DNA from: Corbicula japonica
Taxonomy: Eukaryota; Mollusca; Bivalvia; Venerida; Cyrenidae
Assembly: GCA_038501625.1 (NCBI GenBank)
Contig: JAZAYU010000034.1
Location: 5,430,467-5,494,466, forward strand
Length of the DNA stretch: 64,000 nt
Direction of reading: 5' to 3'
In this document: piece after piece, positions 45,096-59,200 of the stretch
Layout of the letters: the number at the start of each line of letters is the position of its first letter
Position numbering within the stretch: position 1 is the first letter of the stretch
Notes under the pieces: model-generated
Seen by the model: only the letters and a program-made list of their open reading frames with translations
What the model was told of the DNA's origin: nothing
The model's database searches: none
Position numbers and translations under genes: made by a program

Positions 45096-47157
45096 TTATG
45101 GGCGCGCAATTATCCTGTGACGGCTTCTCTTTTTCTTGGACGGCATCGGATCGCCGTGAGAATGCGGCACTAGTATGACAGAGGTTTAAGATTTTAATAT
45201 AGCTACACTCAACTGCTTTCATGCATTTTGGTCATAACTAACACACTGCTGTTTCTGATGTGCGGCGATGATGTCTGTGTTGCAAGTCAAATCACTTTTT
45301 AAAATAAGGCACCAATTTGTATTACAAAGTCGGGTCATTCTTTACCTTTGTCGTTTCATATGAATCTCGAGGTTGGAATTGATTACTGTCACATTTCACT
45401 CCGGCACTTTCATAAATGAATAACCTTTTTTCAAAATTTATTTGCATAAAATTCGAGTGAAGATCAAATTGAAGCATAGATTTGTCCTTGCGGAAATGCC
45501 AACGGTGAGGAAGAATAAGAAGGAAAAGGAATACTTGTTTTTACAAGTATTTCCTTTTTATTCCATATACGTTAGGATTTATTTCGGTGTCCCTGTATAC
45601 GCAACTTCAAGAATTATTGATTGTCTTCTTAATTCATAAGTTATTCCCGACTTGCCAGTTATCAAAACTCTAAGCATCGCATTGTGAATCCTTGATTTAT
45701 ATAAAAAAAAAAAACAAATAAAATCTTAATATAAACATCTACCTTGTTATCAAGTCTCGTAATAATATTTATGCTCTGCAGAGTATAGTCCGTTATGGAT
45801 AAGTTGACCGTCACGTGACAGACTTGTTAAACATTGTATGAAAATTACGTATAAATTTGATATCGCAATATTTTCTTGATGAATTAATAATTATTGAAAA
45901 AAACTTAAGCCAAAATGAAAAATACGGCGATTTTACGGCCATTGACAGACCGCTAAAAACGTGCGTAGATCGGGTGTTGTTTGCGACGTCATGTACAGTG
46001 ATAGGATTTATATCTGTCAAAATCAATGTCCATTTCGTATCAGAAATATCATGAACTTTCATTTGACACCAAATTCTACTATTTTCTAGAAAATATTTTT
46101 AAAGGTACATTCCACCTTAAATAAAATCCTCTATATCTTCAATGTGTCGTCACCGGTCTCAAAATAGACCAGTAGACCGGTGTAAACACAATGCTATATC
46201 TTTAATTGGACAGTAAAGACAATAATTAACCCAAGTATAGTTTTGGACAGTAAAGACAATAATTAACCCAAGTACAGTTTTGGGCAGTAAAGCCAATAAT
46301 TAACCAAAGTATAGTTTTGGGCAGTAAAGACAATAATTAACCCAAGTATAGTTTTGGGCATGGGGAGAACAGTCGTAAGGTACTACAGGCCAAACTTGCT
46401 CCACCTACTTCAACCACAAAACATTAAAAGAAAACACAATAGGAAATTTTAAATAAATGATTTTATTATAACAATTATCATATAACATGTTTACAGACAA
46501 GAAGACCTTTAATCAATAGGGGTCGCTATGACATCGACGTCATACAAACATTACTCTTTACTCTTTACTTCCTGTATGTGTGTTATGATAATAAGAAAAT
46601 GTAAACTTGTTGTGGCAATATCGACTGAAGAAGGCCGATGGCCGAAACGTTTTGAAATAAAAGAGTATAAATAGATCTGTGAATATTATTCACTATCCCT
46701 ACATGGATAAAAGAAACGTATATATACTATTTTAGATTTTTTTTCATTCAAGAACCGTTTTAAACATTATAATTCAATATTATCGTTAAATATATATAAG
46801 TAATTGTTGGTTATGAACATATGATGTTTTTTTTGTTGTTTTTTTCAAATCATAATCATAATTTTCTAAATAAATAGTAAAACCAAAGACCGCCAGTACA
46901 CGTAATCGTTTGCTGTACTCTAAAACGTACATCTGCATATTTAAACGTAATGAATTAGAAATTGAGCATTAACCATCCAAATTAAAATGAATTAATGAAA
47001 AATGAGTTTACTTTTATGAATCGCACTAGGGTAATGAAGTTTGTAGGAAATACAGCCGGTCTTTGAATACTTTGGCGAATGTTGCAAGTAAATACAATTC
47101 ATAAAACCCTGTCCATTTAGGCATTTACTAATACATAAACAATGTCTTGAGTTTCCC
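45096..47157. other. Gene-free stretch between minisatellite and SLC5A 3' end
   Basis: Holds a hairpin AAAAGGAATACTTGT / ACAAGTATTTCC (about 45514-45555), the tandem repeat at 46205-46360 and a GGCCGATGGCC motif (46634-46644). No coding frame supported. Confidence 0.5.
46205..46360. repeat. Tandem repeat, four units of about 36-40 bp
   Basis: Repeated CAGTAAAGACAATAATTAAC and CCAAGTATAGTTTTGG. Confidence 0.9.
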
Positions 47158-47265
47158 TCATGAAATGGCATCGTCCCTTGAGAAAACGTCCATGATAAGT
47201 TCTTCCCGCGTGACTGTTTTTACAGGTTCTCCATTTTGTTTCCACGAAGCTTTCTTTTCACTCAT
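47158..47265 (-). CDS. SLC5A8: SLC5A exon 14: cytoplasmic tail and stop
   Basis: Starts after CTGTTTTCAG; encodes MSEKKASWKQNGEPVKTV and then a short charged tail ending AIS and TGA at 47160-47158. It continues in frame from exon 13, whose Arg/Ser-rich sequence (SPHRERESSESSQNQIE) forms the proximal tail. Confidence 0.8.
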   Translation of the reverse strand: MSEKKASWKQNGEPVKTVTREELIMDVFSRDDAIS

Positions 47266-50200
47266 CTGAAAACAGTATGTATTTGTGTCATTTTGTTGTT
47301 GTTGTTTTTTATTATTTTGTTGTTCCTAAATGAATTTACCTAAATGAACATACCACCATTGCTTATTGATACTTGTAAGAGATTTTGCTCTTCTTAACTA
47401 GATCTAGTTCCCACGACATTTCCTTAAGGGCAACTATTTTTGATAAATTAAAAAAAATCAAATGCATTAAAATTCAATAAGTATATTTAATATTTTAATA
47501 CAGTTAATCTCAGAACACTCTTAAAAGAAATGTTGTTTTATTTAGCTTATTAATCCTCTGTTGTTATTTAATTAAGTCTTACCAACGGATGCCGCGTGCG
47601 TGTTTTATACTGTTGCGTGCATTACATGGGCATTGATCAATGTGTTTTCAAATGTGAACATTATTTTTAAAGACAGGAAATATGTAACTATGAGTGCGGT
47701 CTGATCAAGTATGGATGAAAATAACTGGCATATTCTAGATCGCAAAACAACTGGGTTTGTTTTATGGATGATGATGTCATTAAGTGAAACTTGAAATGGA
47801 ATAAAAAATAATGTCGGTGTTTCCTATTTCCTACATATATTGTATGATTGGATACAAAAATAAATACCAAATTCTTGTTTTTTATGTTACCTTTGTGTAT
47901 ATGTGAGCTGAGAAACAGAGAAACATTGCATTTAAATAAGTTATTGTGGTAGAAAGTGGTTAATTGGAAAATATGAAAATAACTACAGGCTATCAATGTT
48001 AACAATTGTTAAATTATTTGCCATAAAGCCGTGTTCTCATGGATAGTCATAAAGAACTAACTAACTAACCTTTGCTTTTGAATATCACTATAAACAATTT
48101 TTTAAATCACACACCATTATGATCCAACTGGTTTGCATTAGGCATTATAAGCAAATTTGTTTACAGTAAACATTATAAGCTAATTGCTTTACAACAAGCA
48201 TCATAAGCCACTTGCATTGCACAAAGTATTATAAGCAAGCCAAATAATTAACACGTATAAGTCAATTTCTTTGCAAAAAGCATTTTAAACCATCTGCATT
48301 AAAAAACAACAACAACATTGTTAGTCAATTGCACTAAAATATCTGCATTACAAAAAATATTATAAGTCGATTGCTTTACACAAAGCATTATAAGCCAATT
48401 TATTTACACTAAACATAATTCAATTTCTTTACACAAAGCATAATAAGACGCCTACATTGCAAAAAGTATTATAAGCAAGCCAAATAATTTACACTAAACA
48501 TTATAAGTCAATTGCTTTACACAAAGCATAATAAGCCACCTGCATTGCACAAAGCAATATTAACCAATTTATTTACACTAAACATGAAAATTTGCCTTGT
48601 GTCTTCAATATGAAAATACTCACCTCTATTTGATTCTGACTGCTTTCACTAGATTCTCGCTCTCTGTGCGGAGACACCTTCTGCGTTAAATTGGAAAGAT
48701 CATGTAAAGCAAGGTATAGTGGGGACAGTAGGCGTCGATCTATTTTTCTACCCTTCGTTCCACCTGAAATACGAAAGTCACGTGACTTCAATATCGTTCT
48801 CTTAACAGTTTCTTAACATGACATCATGAATATGCCATAATGTTACGTGGTTCGAAAGATCTATAAACTCGAGTAACACACAAACAATTTAAATGTAACT
48901 TGATCATATTGCGGACTTCAGTCTCCTTTTGCAGTCATTCCAAGTCTTCAGCTCCCACCTGTCTACGCGGCAACGAATCTTGATCAAAGGTCAAGGTCAT
49001 ATTAACTCAGACCGTCAAGATCATTATAACTCGGAATGCCAAGGTCATAATAATTCAGAATGTCAAGGTCATGATAACGAAGAATGTCAAGGTCATGATA
49101 ACATAGAATATCAAGGTAATGATAACGAAGAATGTCAAGGTCATGATGACTCAGAGTGCTTCATTACGTTCTATTAGTTTTATCAGTTGTACTATCAAAT
49201 TATAAACTTAAACATAACACTTGAGATGATTTAAGATAATATGATAAATTGTACTCATAGTCCTCAGCTAACTCCATAAAGATATCAGTACCTGTGAAAC
49301 AACTAACAACAAGCCCAACAACCACGCTCGTCACCACTGCCAGAGAACTGTACCACATATATGACAGTTGATATAAATGATCTAATCCGCTGAAACGAAG
49401 TTCATAAGACTTATTAATGTAAGAAAATAAAACGGGAACAGCTTAATGTGATTGTTTTCTAAAACAGAATTGGAGCTGTGGCAGTATTTTTACAAGAAGT
49501 GTGAATATTACGAGTGTGACCATTGTAGTTCTACGGTTCTCAATAGTGCAGTCTTCGTCCGTTGATTTATTTACTTAAAACATTTGACTCGTGTTTTTAT
49601 CGACCATTCTAAGACAAAGGCACTACATATGGACCGCTTTGTCCATCGGGGTGACGCTCTGTAGGTCCTTCGATCTGTCTGAAAGCTTAACGTTGGCTAT
49701 AACTTTGACTACAGGGTCGTGATGATGTCAAAACCTCACGTCAATGTCTCATTTGACAGAGTTAATATGTCCCTTTTTGTAATTGGATTTCGATACGAAA
49801 ACTTAACGTTTGCAATAAGTTTACCACTTCTTAGTATTTCTTCATCAAATATATTGAGCATATTGCTGATGACAACTCGGTCATGAAGATGCCAAATTCT
49901 TTATGTCAAGATCACATTTGATGGAGTTAATTTTTGTACTTTCTCATGAAAGCTTAACACGGGCTTTAACTTTGCCATTTGTTTATATTTTTGTATCAGA
50001 CTTTCAAATTATATTGTTTTGGACAACAGGGTCTTGATTATGCGAAAATTTTTAGGTCCAGCTCACATTTGAAGTAGTTATGCCCCCTTTTTATTTCGAT
50101 TTTTTTATTTTACAAAGTACGTGAGAGTGACAAAAGTACAAAATAATTAAGTAATAAAGATACTGAAATCGGAAGTAAAACTTGTACAATACCTTAATTC

Positions 50201-53200
50201 TTTGCTGGAGCCCGATAGGTTCTCGGTAATATTAAATAAGGAAGCCTGAGTAGTAGTGAACACTTGAGAGGTAGTAAGGTCTGTTGAATTATCTGTGATA
50301 TTAAAAACTGATTTCGCATCCGGACAATGAATGCTGGAAGGAGCGAGGTTTGAACGGTACACTATAGAACCTACAGCCACCCAAGAGGTAATAATTAAGC
50401 TTGCTATTACACCGATTCCGGCTCCCTGAAAACAAGTTTAAAAATCATTCTAAAATCTTTTTTTCATTTATGTAAAGTGGGCGTTTATACAATTTATTCA
50501 TTATGAATTATAAAATACAGTGCTTTTATCAAAATGCACGGGCTTTCCACAGTAGTTTTAATTGTTCGGTTGAGCCACTATGGCACTCGTTTTTCAGGGC
50601 TCTTCCAAAGGAAAACAACAAGCCTAACAATATAGTCCCAAGATAAAAACATTCGCAAGGCTAAGAAATATTTGTTAATGAACCAATAAGACTGCATGAA
50701 TGATCTTTGATTTATGAGAAATTTATGCTTAATAATATGTTTGTCATTATTTAAATCCGTATGTATGGAAGTAATAATAATATGGCTAATTAATACAATA
50801 AAGTATTATTTAGGTCAAAGTCCAACGCAGCGCTCCCTTGCCGAAGTTCAATAGGAAATAACCGTTAAGCAGCGGCTGCTACGAGTTTGTCAAATTCCTT
50901 CAATTAATGTATTGTTAGAATGAAGAAAAATTACTTGGTGTCTTCGGCCCTTCGACTGTAAAGTTTGTTTTCTCCAGATGACGAAAACAGTGAATCAACA
51001 CTGCGATAGCACTCGGATCTTATGTACACTGATCAGCTCAGTGCCGTCAGCGCTCTGATTTAACATACACTGACCGGAAATAGCGTTGTAAAGCTGTATT
51101 TTATGTAAAAAGTGCAAAATTACTGAAATGAAAATATTTAATATATAGAAATAGACTATGACTACCTTGGATTTATGAGTAGGTAATAGAAATACTAAAG
51201 GCAAACACTCACCCAAGAATTTATGATAGGAAAAAATAGTGCGCAAACAAATAGTCCCAGCAAGGGCCCGCCGACCATGCCGAATATACTGAGAGAAACT
51301 TGTAAGATGAGGTTTCCAAAATACTGAGCAAGGAATGCTAGAAGGACCGTTATAACGCCAAATCCGATCGCTGAAAGTAAAAACAAAAAACATACGAGTA
51401 TTTGAGTTGCATTTAGGCGTAGATGGTAGCCTTGGTTATGTGGTGCAATTCCACCGACGTTTAAGGTCTACAACGACTATCCTAGGAATATATCGTTTAA
51501 TTGCATACTTGAGGAATAGTCAAAGAAAAACTACACCGAGGTGACGATTGACGAATTCAAAAGAAAAAGACAGAGTTGTGGTCCTGGATATAAATGAGAA
51601 AATGAAAATGTCAGTTGACTCGTAATATTTTGTTATTATTTCTTTAGCATTTTAAATCTATATTTTTTAATTAAATTATTATTTTTGTATGAACCATTGT
51701 TTATGCAAATCTACTTCTGTATAATTAATTATACATACAGCTTTGTATAGGGTGCATACTTCTAAAGTATGTAATTAATTGTGGTTAAGGTCGCGACGAT
51801 CACCCTGGTACCCTTGTTATGTTGAATGTTTCCTTAAGAAGTAAGTATGTGATGAATTGTGTATGCCATTATTTATTGAATGTAAATGTGTATTTGTCTT
51901 TGCCATATGTTCTATTGTAAATGGCCAAAGGCATGATTTTTGCCGATATGCCAATATACTTGAAACTGAAATTGAACACCATAAAAGCAGTCAGATTTAC
52001 CGATTATATGGCGCGATTCTGAAAACGTGTATCCGACACCTTGCAGGTCTTAATTTTACTTACCAAATACTTTTGACAGTATGGTTGACAGACGTTCTGG
52101 CATCAGTTCGCCCTTTGACTTTTTGTAGACAGGCTTTACAAAATCTGTGAGGAATGTCAGTGCCAAAGCATTGACACCAGACGACACTGTACTGGCATAG
52201 AAACAATGTAGATGTTAGGTCAACACTGATCTTGACTCGAAATTCACATGCGTGCTAAATGACTAATTACAATGTGAAACCAACGAAAATGAAACATTTA
52301 AATCTAATGCGGAACTAAGAAAGTGTGCATGTGTAGATATCTAGATATATAAAAGTTGAAACATGCATTTCAGAAATAGCCAACTGTGGAACTACTAACT
52401 AAAGCGTCTATATCTGTAGACAGTTATTTCCAACGAAAGTTTAATAGTTCTTCGTAAAATTTAATCGCATTAGGCAAGAATAATGGTGAAAACAGTTCAT
52501 TTTGAATGAAATAATATGTGGAACGAATAAAAATGATAAGAAAATGCCTTAAATAATCCAACGAACGCATAGGAAGTTCAACCATCGAAATTCTAGATGT
52601 GTAGTCATTAAATCTTTTAAATCTAAAGTGAAACCCACGGAAGTGAATACCTCAAAGAAGCACTGAAAATGCAGGCAACCACCAGACCCGGGAATCCGTG
52701 AAGGTCTCCCAGAGTATCCATCACCAACCAGGGAATTAGCTACAAAGGGAGATCATCACCAGAGCTTATCTAATGAATTCTATTTCTAGTAATCATCAAA
52801 TTCATGACATGCCTCTGGTGACTGTTGTTAATTAAAAACAATACTGGAATCGTTTCTGTCGTCATCGCTTACCTTAATCCTAATAGTGAAGTAAAGTGTA
52901 TAGTATTTCATAAAGAGTCAAAAATTAAAACCAGTGTTGTTTTGTTCGTCGTCGTTTAACGTATCCTTAATTAAGAATAAGTTTACTTATTAGGCTGCAT
53001 TCTTGATGTTAACAATGTTTTATCAAGTACTTATAAAATATTCTAAGCATATTTTCGACTTTATTGAATTTTAAATTGCAAATCCCGCATGCTTTTTTTA
53101 AATACCTGATCTCGTTTGTCGATGAGACAGTTTCTGATGGGATCGTTGTCATGGTAACGAGCAAACAGGACCAACCCGGCAAACACCAAAAGCGATGTAA

Positions 53201-56200
53201 ATACAATACTGGCTGGTAGCTGTAAGTACAGCGCTCTGAAATATGTAAGAACATTGTATAGCTGAACCTGCTGCTTCAAGGCCCACTGTAGATCGCCAAC
53301 TAAAATAGTAAAATAGGTTGTCGTTCTGATGACCGCATTCAGAGATATCTAGCAAACGGCAACATTCTTTCTAAAACTTTCTTGAATATAAAAAAAACAT
53401 TTCTTAGTTAATTTGAGCATTCAATGTAGAAAATGTGTAAAGAACCTGTTATACTTTAAAACGGTATTCATCGCTCGTTACCTATGGAGTAAGCTACAAA
53501 TAGCACTTCTACTTCGCTTTCTCCCCTTCTGCAGCGCCATGCGAACAATAGCGATTTTCGCATTTCAAAAGTATGAACTCATCTAAAAAATTTATTTTTT
53601 AGAGAAAATTGGTATCATTGTCAAAACCCAGAACTTTTACAATTAGTAATAACATGAAAGATTTCATGAAATATGTCGCTGAATTTGAAAAAGCGGATGC
53701 GCTGAAACGGCATTTGGTATTGATGCAAGTTAAGCGCAGAATACCGATATTCACGCTTCCTCTATATCCTGCTACAATCGCATGAAATGTGTTCATGCAG
53801 ACTGATCTAATAAACATTTTAACTGGGCTGAAAGTTATAACGCTGAGTTTGGAAACCAGTCTCAAATCTCAAGGATCTGATTGGCTGAAAATGCTGCTTG
53901 AGATTTGAGACTGGTTTCCATGCTCCGTTTTATAACCTTGGGCACTTTTAACTAACTTACGTCTGAGCTTTCTTTTTAGTCTCCATACTGAGGTACCTCT
54001 GGATCATGGCTTGGTTGGACCCGTAGATTGTCATAGATGTAACAAACCCGCCGATAACCAGGGTCCAAAACGTATGGCGCTCAAGGGGATTGGGATCAAA
54101 ACTTAAAAAAGACAATTGAAATACATGATTTAGCATAATTTTCTAAATGCTTATATCTCAAAAAAGTGTTGTAAATAATATTTACAGTGTATTTAAAGAG
54201 TTGTATGCCACTGAATGTCAAAAGTGTAGAGAATATTAATATCATGAATTAATTTAGATGTTGTTTATACTAGGCCCAATATCATAAAACTAGAGACCAG
54301 TCTCAAATCTCAAGCATCTGATCGGCTGAAATGAAGACTGGTAGTCTGAATTTCAGCATTTCAGATGCTTGAAATTTGAAACTACTTGTCACTTTTCACT
54401 TGTTTCTGCCTATTAGATGCTTAAGATTTGAAACCGAGCTCCAATCTCTTTACACGATCTAGGTCCCTGTACTATTGTTACTTTTACACTAAGCTAGATG
54501 CAGTATATTGTTACTGTTACACTAAGCTAGATGCAGTATATTGTTACTGTTAACTAAGCTAGATGCAGTATATTGTTACTGTTACACTAAGCTAGATGCA
54601 GTATATTGTTACTGTTACACTAAGCTAGATGCAGTATATTGTTACTGTTACACTAAGCTAGATGCAGTATATTGTTACTGTTAGATGCATTGAGGCAACA
54701 CATTGTTTAAAGACTGGGTATAAACATATACGCCATATTACTTGTCAGCGTGGAGCTTGCTTCCATTTTTAGCCAGATTCCAGACTTCCATGAAGCCTCC
54801 CATCTCGTCTGTTCCCTTCCAGACGACAGCTAACACCCCAGCGAATACAATGATCATCTGAAAAGCGTCCGTCCACATTACGGCTTTCAAACCACCCTGC
54901 AAAGAAATATTTTGCAGACGACATTTAATCCACGCGTTTTGTTGTTGTTGTCTTTCCTTTTCAAGCATACTGATCATAAGAAATGATTGTCAACTATTCT
55001 TAATGATACTGACAAATAAGTATTAGATTTGTCTGTCTGAACTACTAGCATGTTGATACTAAGCGTAAAGTAAATAAGATGATGTCAAACACCATACAGT
55101 ATTGTCTTGTCTTGCGGTTGACATATAATGACAATTGCTAAATTAGATATATTATGACGACAATCGAGGTCTTGTAAGACGATATGTGGCGAGACAAACA
55201 TCTGCTTATCAACTAAGAAAATAAAATAACAATCGAAGATCTTTGACTGCACATTCGGGCAAATATATTTGTTAGCGTTGAACGATCAGTTATGAAATTA
55301 AGATCGCATTTTGTAAGTGTATTTGCGTTGAACACCACTTTAAGCCCCGGTCACAACCCTCCGTACGTGCAACTGCGTGCTGCGTTCGAGCTGCGTGCGG
55401 CTACGGATTCACCACCAGTACGGGTGACATGCGTGCCCTGTACGTCCACGAGCGCATAACGCACTGCCTCTGATAGTCTTTGCGTGGTCCGTGCTTCCTC
55501 AGTTCAACTGTCAAAACATGCACAGAACTCAGGCGGACCTTACAGAGCAAGTACGTGGTCCGCACTTACAACGCACGGTGTGCGCACGGACCTCTGCTGT
55601 ATATAAAATATAGCAGGTCGATAGGTCGTCCTTATATATATCACCCAACAGCGCCCGAAAAAAACTCACGTTCACCGCACTTGCACGCACTTACAACGGG
55701 CGGGAAAGTAAGAACACCGCACGTGAGAAGTACTTCCTCCGTACGTTGACATGGAAATCGCACGGAGATCTTGCGTTGTAAGCACGTTGTCAGCACGTAC
55801 AACTCACTTACCAACTACGGAACGTACGATGCACGCAACCTTTAACACATAGGCATTGCGCAACCGTAAGTGTGACGTGCGTCTTCTCTGCTTTTGCCAC
55901 GTCCGACCGAAAAAGGCCGCTAACGTAGCCTCCGCAGAACACGTACAGACAAAAAAGACGCACGGCGGGTTGTGACCGGAGAATTAAACAAGTTTCCTGT
56001 TGAAAATTACTAATGAATAAGATCATAGATGTTCTTTTCAAAACTAAAACGGTTTATGGGAGCAACGACACAATGCCTTACGAAAAGAGCGAGGCTGAAG
56101 GTCATAAAACTGAGTTTGGAAACCAGTCTCTAATCGACTGGTTGCCATTTCAGCCAATCAGTTGCTTGAGATTTGAGACTGGTTTCCATGCTCAGTTTTA

Positions 56201-59200
56201 TAACCTCGTGCACAGGCGTAATGGAGCAAAGCTGCGTCGTTCACATTCTATGTTCTGGCCCTGGCATTGAATTATTCCTATCTGAAACCAATTATCTTGT
56301 CAAATCTTTGACAGAAACAATAGTAAACAGCAAACACTGTATGGAAGAGATGTAAACAACTTACGATAGCCGTGTAGAAGGTGCAGACAGCGCCAATCAA
56401 CAAAATAGATATCAAAATATCAATTCCCATTACTGAAAATACAGAATCAGCGCCACTAAGATGATATATCCAAACTTAAATTGTCTAAATAAATAAGAAA
56501 AATAAATTTATTAACAAATATAATTTATAGACTAAGAACTCAGTAACATTCGACCCTCGCCCCTTCCCCACCCGACGTTATTTGAAAATTTGATAATACC
56601 AAGTATTTAGGAAAAATACCTTGATTAAGAGCTATTGCTGGGGCGTACAACACCACTCCCATATACAGTGTCTGAAAAAACAACAACATATATATAATAG
56701 CAGGTCAGACAAAAAGGAAAACAAAATCTCTTAGATAAAACGGTTAAAGGCCTCCCGCAGTCGTCTTTGCACTGTCATGTATAAAATAAAACAAAAAAAC
56801 AAACGAAAATTAAACAAATCCCTCTAATGACAAAATGCAGTCCAATAAAACTTTGCAAAAATATGTAATAACTGTGTCTTTATTTAAACAATCTTAAAGA
56901 AATGTTAGAACAGTAAAGAAAAATAGCCAGACCTAAGTTCTATTGAAGTCCAAATGCAAATACTAAACAACACAGAACATTGTTTTAAAGCCACCATGAG
57001 TAATATGATAGTGACAACAAATTCACGCTTCCTACATGTCCTATTGCCTAACAAATGTACAGCGCCGTGTAAATATGTGACAAAGGATGTATATGTTGTT
57101 GTTTTTTCTCTTCCTAACTTATAGGTCTTTAAAGGAATACAACAGATTGTTGTCACTTTTATACTACCAATATTGGCTTTAAATAAATATGATATTTTGT
57201 GTTGGTAAGTTTTTATGTTTGGATGTATAAAGAATTTGAACTTTATTCATTAGTGTTAATTGAAAAAGACTATACAAATATTCATATTATTAAGACTGTT
57301 ATCAAACGAAGAGTCTTTTACACGTGGAAAAATCTGTATGTCTAAATTAGGTACAAGGTAGGTTTTTAAGAAACGAGTTTCCTACCATTCCATTCACTTT
57401 GGTACTGTGGAAATCTCTTAAGGAATTATAGTGAACTTTTGCTAAACTAAGTCAAAGGACACAAAATCAAACTTGAATCTGACAGCAGTCTGGTTTGAGC
57501 AATTAACATGTGAAATTGATAAGACAGTGGAACCGTAAGAGCAAAACAAAGAATCTCCCGGAATAAAATCTGGATGATTATTCAAGTCAGAGGGGAGTTT
57601 CAAAGCAACAGACCCCTCTTTAACTGAACGAAACGACCATGGAAAGAAAGCAGTATTCCATATTGGAGCGATAAAAGCTTTCGAGTACGTGTGTATTCTT
57701 TGTACTCACTAAGACATCGTCTGGTCGTACTTTTAGATAACAAGCTAAGTTTAATGGTACGTCGAAAGTAGTCATTTATTAAGTAAACAACGGCACTCAA
57801 TTATTAGACCGGAAGTTTGCTGACAGTTTATCAATTCGTTCTAGTTTAAATCTCTTGTATCTGTTGAAGAGCAATTAAGCCTGTTATATCTACATTTTGT
57901 ATATCTGAACATTGGATTTATTTCACAAAGCAAGTAATCGTTCAGGTTATCCAGTGCTGTAGCATTTGCCATGTTGTCAATGCAGGATTAAGTTATCTGT
58001 CCGTGTGGCTATAGCATAATGTTTGTATGATTTAACTCAATCAATAAGATTATCGAGTACCTAACCATTTCGCTTGACGCTGTCAAGAACTACATACATG
58101 CACATGTATTCTTGTGTAAGTTTTTTTTGTCGACATCGTCAAGTGGTTGGCGGGTTGGAGTTAATTTACCAAGGCAACATGTACGTCTTTGTACATGCAA
58201 ACTAGTAGGAGCATGGGCGACATTGATGAAACCTATAACCTGGTTAAAAAAACCCAGCGGCAAAATGATTTGCCGAAGAATGTTATAAGGCAATAAACCC
58301 GCATGCCTACAACGTCGTTATTTGTTTTTGGTGTCTTATTCTCAAAGAAATCATTCACATCATAATCACATGTTCAATTTTCATCTCTACTATTTGTCTG
58401 TGTAGAGAGTCTGTTGGCTCCCTAATAATATGTGTATTCACTTTGTTATTTGCACACAGAAGGCAGCTAATCATTTTCTTTACAAGTGCTATGGTTACAT
58501 GTAAAAGAACTGTCGTTTATTATTATAGAGTTGTTATATATTATGTCAATGAAGGAACCTTCTTTCCGAATACACATGTATATTCAAAGGTAGACTGACA
58601 AATTTATAAATAGTTTTATGGTTTTGTTTGTTTGTTTGTTTGTTTTGTTGGTGTTTTAGTTTTGCTATCTGTAATAATTTGTATGTTTAACAAAGAGGAT
58701 GAAATATTAAAATATTTTGAATATGGTTGTTGAAAAAATTTCCGATTCAATCCTTAACCGTTTAGGTCGAGGTTCGAATGGTAAACTGCACACTTACGGG
58801 CCACGTTCTTAATTTGAAAAAGATAACGAAGGAAAGCGGGCAGCTTTAGTGTTTAGACATTTGTCTCAATCGTATACGTTACAAGAATACGCAGCATATT
58901 AAACAGCATACATATAATCTAAATGACTCGAGCGAAATATGAAGTGTTATCAATGTTGGAATATTTGTTTAATATATGGTCATAGATAATCTTTGATTAT
59001 CAACAACAATCAGCAAGCCAACAACAATTTTATAATACAAGCTTACCATTTGCAACTGAAAAATTGCGCTACCAATAATACGCACTGCTCTTGAAAACCT
59101 CTTCTCAAGATACTGCAATTTGAAAAACACAACATCCATGGGCATGAAACGGGCACAATTTCTTTTCAAACTATGTTAAATTATGATTAACTAAAACAAA

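Noticed and set aside
46624..46651. Hammerhead-ribozyme-like core CTGAAGA...GGCCGATGGCC...GAAACG
   Set aside because: The CUGANGA and GAAA boxes and a GGCC stem are there, but an extra A lies before stem II, the following bases do not form a convincing stem III, and I find no matching stem I strands or a proper cleavage triplet. It may be a conserved tail of some retroelement instead.
50995..51393. Minus-strand frame of 132 codons at SLC5A exon 10
   Set aside because: It is a shifted frame over exon 10; the true frame carries FGMVGGPLLGLF and joins both neighbouring exons.
58762..58790. GGTTCGAAT resembling a tRNA B box
   Set aside because: No A box at a fitting distance upstream and no cloverleaf arms can be paired.
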